Part shown: one piece after another, positions 22,536-26,373 of the stretch
Position numbering within the stretch: position 1 is the stretch's first letter
How the letters are laid out: each line of letters starts with the position of its first letter
Source of the DNA: GCA-001856825 sp038729485
GTDB taxonomy: Archaea; Thermoplasmatota; Thermoplasmata; Thermoplasmatales; GCA-001856825
DNA length: 26,373 bases
Assembly (NCBI GenBank): GCA_038729485.1
Contig: JAVYRX010000012.1
Coordinates: 1 to 26,373, forward strand
Direction of reading: 5' to 3'
Program-made: the position numbers and the translations under genes
The notes under the pieces: generated by a model
Database searches by the model: none
Seen by the model: the letters and a program-made list of their open reading frames with translations, nothing else
What the model was told of the DNA's origin: nothing

Positions 22536-23426
22536 CTAAGACCTCAGGGTAACATCAGTGACCTCCCTCAGGGCATCTCCCATCATGTTGAAGGCGATCA
22601 CAATAACGGCTATGAAAATACCGGGAAATATAGAAATCCACCATTGGCCGGAGACAACAAATTGTAAACCTTCTGTGATCATTGCTCCAAGTTCAGGGGT
22701 TGGAGGTTGTATGCCGACGCCAAGGAAGCTCAAGGCAGCTGCAACAGAAATGGCATTGCCAAGATTCAAGGCGTAAAGTATTATGGTGGGAGTGATGGCC
22801 GGAGGTAGAATGTGCCTAAATAATATGTGTTTCGTAGTGGCGCCTTGAGATATTGAAGCAAGCACATATAGATCGTTCTTGGTTGACAATACGGTGCTTC
22901 TCGCAACCCTCGAGAATCCAGGTATGGATACGACGCTTACAGCCACCACAACAGGCCAGAATCCATATCCAGTGGCAACTGATATTGCTATTGCCAATAT
23001 TATGGTAGGGAATGCAAGAACGATATCCATCAGCCTCATTATAGTGTTATCAGTTATTCTTCCCATGTATCCTGAAAATATTCCAGAAAGGACTCCTATT
23101 ATGTAACCTATGGTTACAGAAAGGAAGGCTATTTCAAGATCGAGTCTTATGGCGAAGAGTATTCTTGAGAATACATCTCTTCCATACTCATCCGTGCCCA
23201 TAATGTGCTGTGACGATGGCGGAAGGAGACGTTGGCTTAGATTAATTTGATCGGGATTGTATGGAGCAAAATGGGAACCGATCACGGCTATCACTATATA
23301 GGCGGCCAGAATTATTATCGCAACTAGTCCAGTTGGATTTTTCAAAAGAAGCTTGATCGTTTCCAAAAATCTTTTTGTCCTTCTGCTCCGTCGCATCTTA
23401 AATATTGTGTCAGTGACATATGTCAT
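22536..23426 (-). CDS. DppC-type peptide ABC permease
   Basis: A 296-residue permease. The N-terminal cytoplasmic part is followed by TM1 (TGLVAIIILAAYIVIAVIGS), the conserved segment MGTDEYGRDVFSRILFAIR typical of DppC/OppC, five more helices, and the EAA-type loop ASISQGATTKHILFRHILPP that contacts the ATPase. The start ATG at 23426 has GAGGTG about nine bases before it, in the 11-base gap after the DppB-type gene. It is the second permease of the importer. Confidence 0.92.
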   Translation of the reverse strand: MTYVTDTIFKMRRSRRTKRFLETIKLLLKNPTGLVAIIILAAYIVIAVIGSHFAPYNPDQINLSQRLLPPSSQHIMGTDEYGRDVFSRILFAIRLDLEIAFLSVTIGYIIGVLSGIFSGYMGRITDNTIMRLMDIVLAFPTIILAIAISVATGYGFWPVVVAVSVVSIPGFSRVARSTVLSTKNDLYVLASISQGATTKHILFRHILPPAITPTIILYALNLGNAISVAAALSFLGVGIQPPTPELGAMITEGLQFVVSGQWWISIFPGIFIAVIVIAFNMMGDALREVTDVTLRS

Positions 23427-23437
23427 TTTATTACACC

Positions 23438-24454
23438 TCAGTACCTGACCCTTGGATCAATGTAACCATAGAGGATGTCGGCTATGAAGTTCACAAGAAC
23501 GTATAGAAGCCCAGAAACCAACACTACCCCCATTACGCTGGGATAATCTAGCTCCTCTATGGCGTTAACGGCATAGAGACCAAGACCCGGCCAAGAAAAT
23601 ACGGACTCAGTTAGAACTACTCCCCCCATCAATCCCCCGGTAAGGATTGCTGCTACGGTTATGGTCGGGAGCAATGCGTTTTTAAGAGCATATTTGTTAA
23701 TCAGAATCTTTCTAGGAAGTCCTATTGCGAATGCCGTTCTCATATAGTCCTTATTTATCACCTCCAGCATGCTTGATCTAACGACTCTTGAAAGAGTAGC
23801 TATTATGGCAAGAGAAAGGCTTACAGCAGGAAGTACAATGTGCCAAAGGCTGTTCAGAAAGTCTGGAAAGTTTCCCGTTATCAGGCTGTCTACGATCATC
23901 ATTCCTGTTATTCTATAAGGAGGAGTCAGACTCGGGGACAGCTCACCAAGAGGAGCGGGCGCCACGTGCAGGTAAGAGAAGAAAACCAAGATGAAGACGA
24001 TCTCTATCCAGAATACAGGAAGTGATATTCCTAGCAGAGAACCTACCCTAGTGGCATGATCTGCATAAGTATTAGATCTGAGCGCGGCATATATACCTAA
24101 AAGTATGCCCAGAGGGAGTCCAATTATCATGGTTGCAATTGCAAGCTCAAAACTTACTGGAAATCTACTATCAATTTCATAGATCACTGGATGGCCTAAA
24201 ATGTAAGAGTAACCTAAATTAAAATGTGCGAGCTGAACTAGGTAGATATAAAATTGTACGTAAAGCGGCTTGTTCAGTCCTAACTCATTTTCAAGGACTT
24301 TTAGCTCTGCCCCATTTACTTCAGGACCTATGAGTATCAGGGCAGGATTGCCTGGTATTACGTGTGAAAGGATGAACGTTATCACTAAGACGCCAAGAAC
24401 AGTTGGAATAAGAGAAATAGTTCTAAAAATAAAAAAACGAGAAAAATTCTTCAT
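23438..24454 (-). CDS. DppB-type peptide ABC permease
   Basis: A 338-residue permease of the DppB/OppB family. It starts with the family's helix (FRTISLIPTVLGVLVITFIL) and SHVIPGNPALILIGPE, then ELGLNKPLYVQFYIYL. Five further helices and the EAA-type loop AFAIGLPRKILINKYALKNA follow, and it ends with GYIDPRVRY as usual for the family. It lies four bases after the binding-protein stop codon. It pairs with the DppC-type permease to form the translocation channel. Confidence 0.92.
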   Translation of the reverse strand: MKNFSRFFIFRTISLIPTVLGVLVITFILSHVIPGNPALILIGPEVNGAELKVLENELGLNKPLYVQFYIYLVQLAHFNLGYSYILGHPVIYEIDSRFPVSFELAIATMIIGLPLGILLGIYAALRSNTYADHATRVGSLLGISLPVFWIEIVFILVFFSYLHVAPAPLGELSPSLTPPYRITGMMIVDSLITGNFPDFLNSLWHIVLPAVSLSLAIIATLSRVVRSSMLEVINKDYMRTAFAIGLPRKILINKYALKNALLPTITVAAILTGGLMGGVVLTESVFSWPGLGLYAVNAIEELDYPSVMGVVLVSGLLYVLVNFIADILYGYIDPRVRY

Positions 24455-24458
24455 TTGG

Positions 24459-26063
24459 TCACGTCATTGATGCCTGATAGACAAATATGTCAAATGTTGG
24501 GTAAATGTAGAGATTGTGCACATTTGATGTAACTGGTATGACGTTCTCCAGGTTGAAAAGCGGAACCTCAACTGCTTGCTGAGCTAGAATTCTCTGCACC
24601 TGTTCGTAGAGGGCATCTCTCTGAGTTTGATTGTAAAGTTTTCCTGCCTCAACCAGGTCTTTGCTGACTGTTGAGTTGTTGAAATAATTGTAATTTCCGT
24701 ATATGCCGAGATTTGCAGCATTGAAGAGCGGTCTCATTCCGTCGTCAGGTGTTGCCAGTAGGTTCACCCATCCCTCATAGAACATCGGCCATTGCCCGTT
24801 CCCGACTTCATCATCAAAGGTCGTAGATTCAATTGCTTGAAGGTTGAGAGTAATATTCACCTTTGCAAGCTCTTGTTGAAGTATAGTTGCAATGGCAGAT
24901 CCTACAGGGTCACCTGCTGTATAATAGAAGGATGTGGTGAATCCGTGTGAATAGCCTGCAAGATTCAGGTAATGCCTGGCCATAGAGAGATTGAACGTGT
25001 AATTTTGGAAGGCAGGAATATAGGACTCTATAGTCGGTGCAATTACGCTATGTAATACGATGCCGTAACCGAATGTTGAATAGTCGGTAAGTTCAGTTGT
25101 GTTGACAGCATACTCTATTGCCTTTCTAACGTCCACGTTATTGAATGGAGTTACGTTCTCGTCCAGTCCGATGTAGTATTCAGAGGACGTAGGTCCTGCT
25201 TCCACCTTGACCGATGTATAATTCTTCAAGGAGGGCATCTGATCCAGGGGTATGTTTAGAGCAACGTCCACGGCCCCGCTTTCAAGAAGAGTCTGTTGAG
25301 TTGCAGGGCTTGATACGATCTCGTAATCTATCTGTGTTATGTTTGGCTGGCCTCCCCAGTAGTGCGGGTTAGCAGTCATTACTATCTCTGATGTTGAATA
25401 AGAGCTAAGCTCATAGGGTCCAGTACCCATTGCGTGATCCGACATCCACTGGTTCACCTGATCCTTTTGAATTCCTCCATGCGCATTTACGTAAGCTGGA
25501 TCCACTATTCCTGTGACCCACAGTTGAAAGAGGTTAAGGAACCACGGATATGGAGCTGATGGAACCAGAAGTATCTGATATTGATTTATTATGTGGATGC
25601 CACTATCATTGAGGAATTGTGCAACGTGGAAGGATGCCCCCTGGCTCATTGTTATCACTCTTTCAAGCGAATACTGCACATCGGACGCATTGAACGGATC
25701 CCCATTCCAGAAGGTAACGTTGTGTCTCAGATCGAATAAAACAGATCCATTCGGATTTACAACCCAGCTTGTAGCCAGTTCTGGTACTGGAGACAGAGAC
25801 CCATATGTAACGCCGTTGACAGTTGTTGTTCCGTATCCCAGTAGTGTCTGATACATCTGGTCATCAAAAAATACCGAGTACGTGTCGAAGGCAACCGCTG
25901 GATCTAAAGAGGCCGGTGTCTGAGAGCTGGCTATTATCAGCGTGTGCCCCACCTGTTTCGTTGTGCTTGGCTTGTGGGCATAAAACAAACCCACTTCAAT
26001 TCCCGCAACAATTATGATTATCACCACAATTGCAACGACCACGGCTAAAACTCTTTTGTTCAC
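24459..26063 (-). CDS. Family 5 (peptide) ABC substrate-binding protein, membrane-anchored
   Basis: A 534-residue family 5 extracellular binding protein. The N-terminal hydrophobic stretch VLAVVVAIVVIIIIVAGIEV (5-24) is an uncleaved anchor or signal; no lipobox cysteine is present. The mature part begins TLIIASSQTPASLDPAVAFD, the family's first strand, and contains LATSWVVNPNGSVLFDLRHN, NDVQYSLERV-like and GTGPYELSSY motifs. Many NxS/T sequons suit a glycosylated surface protein. It starts with GTG 26063. A candidate TATA element TTTTTAAAT lies at about 26117-26125, leaving a leader of about 30 bases. It is the first gene of the importer operon; peptides are the family's usual ligand, but other solutes are possible. 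Confidence 0.9.
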   Translation of the reverse strand: MNKRVLAVVVAIVVIIIIVAGIEVGLFYAHKPSTTKQVGHTLIIASSQTPASLDPAVAFDTYSVFFDDQMYQTLLGYGTTTVNGVTYGSLSPVPELATSWVVNPNGSVLFDLRHNVTFWNGDPFNASDVQYSLERVITMSQGASFHVAQFLNDSGIHIINQYQILLVPSAPYPWFLNLFQLWVTGIVDPAYVNAHGGIQKDQVNQWMSDHAMGTGPYELSSYSTSEIVMTANPHYWGGQPNITQIDYEIVSSPATQQTLLESGAVDVALNIPLDQMPSLKNYTSVKVEAGPTSSEYYIGLDENVTPFNNVDVRKAIEYAVNTTELTDYSTFGYGIVLHSVIAPTIESYIPAFQNYTFNLSMARHYLNLAGYSHGFTTSFYYTAGDPVGSAIATILQQELAKVNITLNLQAIESTTFDDEVGNGQWPMFYEGWVNLLATPDDGMRPLFNAANLGIYGNYNYFNNSTVSKDLVEAGKLYNQTQRDALYEQVQRILAQQAVEVPLFNLENVIPVTSNVHNLYIYPTFDIFVYQASMT

Positions 26064-26206
26064 AAATTGCGAACTTTAGAACATGGCTTAAGCATTCTGT
26101 AGTACCTGTTCCAACATAATTTAAAAATGATAGATTTTATCCGTTATTGTAGTGGGAAGGCCGCAGATGTTTTCATGGCCTCATGATAGTTTAATGATTG
26201 AATTTA

Positions 26207-26373
26207 TTAAGCTTTTATCGACAGTGCAGGCTCTGCGGTACCATCGCCCCTTGGATCGGCGGCCCCTACTACAACTCCATTAGGTAGCAGTGCCACTATT
26301 TGGGCATGCCCAAATTCAGACGAGAAATTCTGACTGTAACATTGCAGACCTTTTAGTTCCCTTGATATAGATC
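26207..26373 (-). CDS. Gamma-glutamyltransferase, C-terminal end only (runs off the window)
   Basis: The last 55 codons of a minus-strand gene, cut by the window end and ending at TAA 26207-26209. The translation contains SSEFGHAQIVALLPNGVVVG then AADPRGDGTAEPAL, the conserved end of the gamma-glutamyltransferase family (FG..Q......G.l.G.sDpR.dG.A). Such enzymes hydrolyse or transfer gamma-glutamyl bonds and mature by self-cleavage in a part not visible here. It lies upstream of the peptide importer on the same strand, with about 140 bases between, so a link to peptide use is plausible. The family is firm from the short match; completeness of the gene is unknown. Confidence 0.8.
   Translation of the reverse strand, partial: SISRELKGLQCYSQNFSSEFGHAQIVALLPNGVVVGAADPRGDGTAEPALSIKA
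26298..26315. repeat. 18-base perfect palindrome within the gamma-glutamyltransferase gene
   Basis: ATTTGGGCATGCCCAAAT is a perfect 18-base palindrome. It codes for FGHAQI on the minus strand, so codon choice may account for it. No other copy was seen in the window by eye. Confidence 0.4.

Noticed and set aside
1..26373. CRISPR array, rRNA, integrase or full insertion sequence
   Set aside because: No regularly spaced repeats, rRNA-like stretches, transposase or integrase frames were found on either strand.

Overview
The window looks like chromosomal DNA of an acidophilic euryarchaeon close to the Thermoplasmatales (Thermoplasma, Picrophilus, Ferroplasma, Cuniculiplasma relatives). This is inferred from gene content and style: archaeal TATA boxes 24-28 bases before many start codons (leaderless transcripts), GGTGA-type ribosome binding sites inside operons, frequent GTG/TTG starts, an HTH-10 (Bat-type) regulator, an ACT-domain ACR regulator, ferredoxin-dependent 2-oxoacid oxidation and a fused DppD-DppF ATPase. 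No rRNA, tRNA or CRISPR array was seen.

Layout. 1-480: traces of mobile-element-associated small genes (a DUF2080-type protein and a frameshifted remnant). 485-3627: TauE/SafE exporter, a divergent protein of unknown function, then a small membrane protein, a cysteine-free ArsA/Get3-type ATPase with an Hsp20-like tail, and a 60-residue partner. 3886-7049: EamA transporter, an HxlR regulator under a strong palindrome and coupled to a methyltransferase, and a CDF metal transporter with a C-terminal NifX-like domain. 7050-7596: a decayed, mostly non-coding stretch.

7597-11692 (minus strand) is the most interesting block: a tight operon for 4-hydroxyphenylpyruvate dioxygenase, fumarylacetoacetase, homogentisate 1,2-dioxygenase and a maleylacetate-reductase-like group III dehydrogenase. 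It is the homogentisate route of tyrosine catabolism, but no glutathione-dependent maleylacetoacetate isomerase is present in the window. A reductase that normally acts on a 4-oxo-2-enoate like that in maleylacetoacetate sits in its place, which suggests a glutathione-free reductive variant of the pathway (inference).

11794-16687: a small PepSY-like protein, a YceI protein, an ACT-domain regulator, a GlcD/GlcF-type 2-hydroxyacid dehydrogenase pair whose second gene appears to start at CTG overlapping the previous stop, and an HTH-10 regulator. 16885-20342 (minus): a three-gene 2-oxoacid:ferredoxin oxidoreductase (fused gamma-delta, alpha, beta) with a YPIRP motif where pyruvate enzymes have YPITP. 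20446-26063 (minus): a complete peptide-type ABC importer (binding protein, two permeases, fused double ATPase), preceded by the C-terminal end of a gamma-glutamyltransferase that runs off the window. Overall the genes fit a heterotroph that imports peptides, oxidises amino-acid and hydroxyacid carbon, and feeds acyl-CoA through ferredoxin-linked enzymes.
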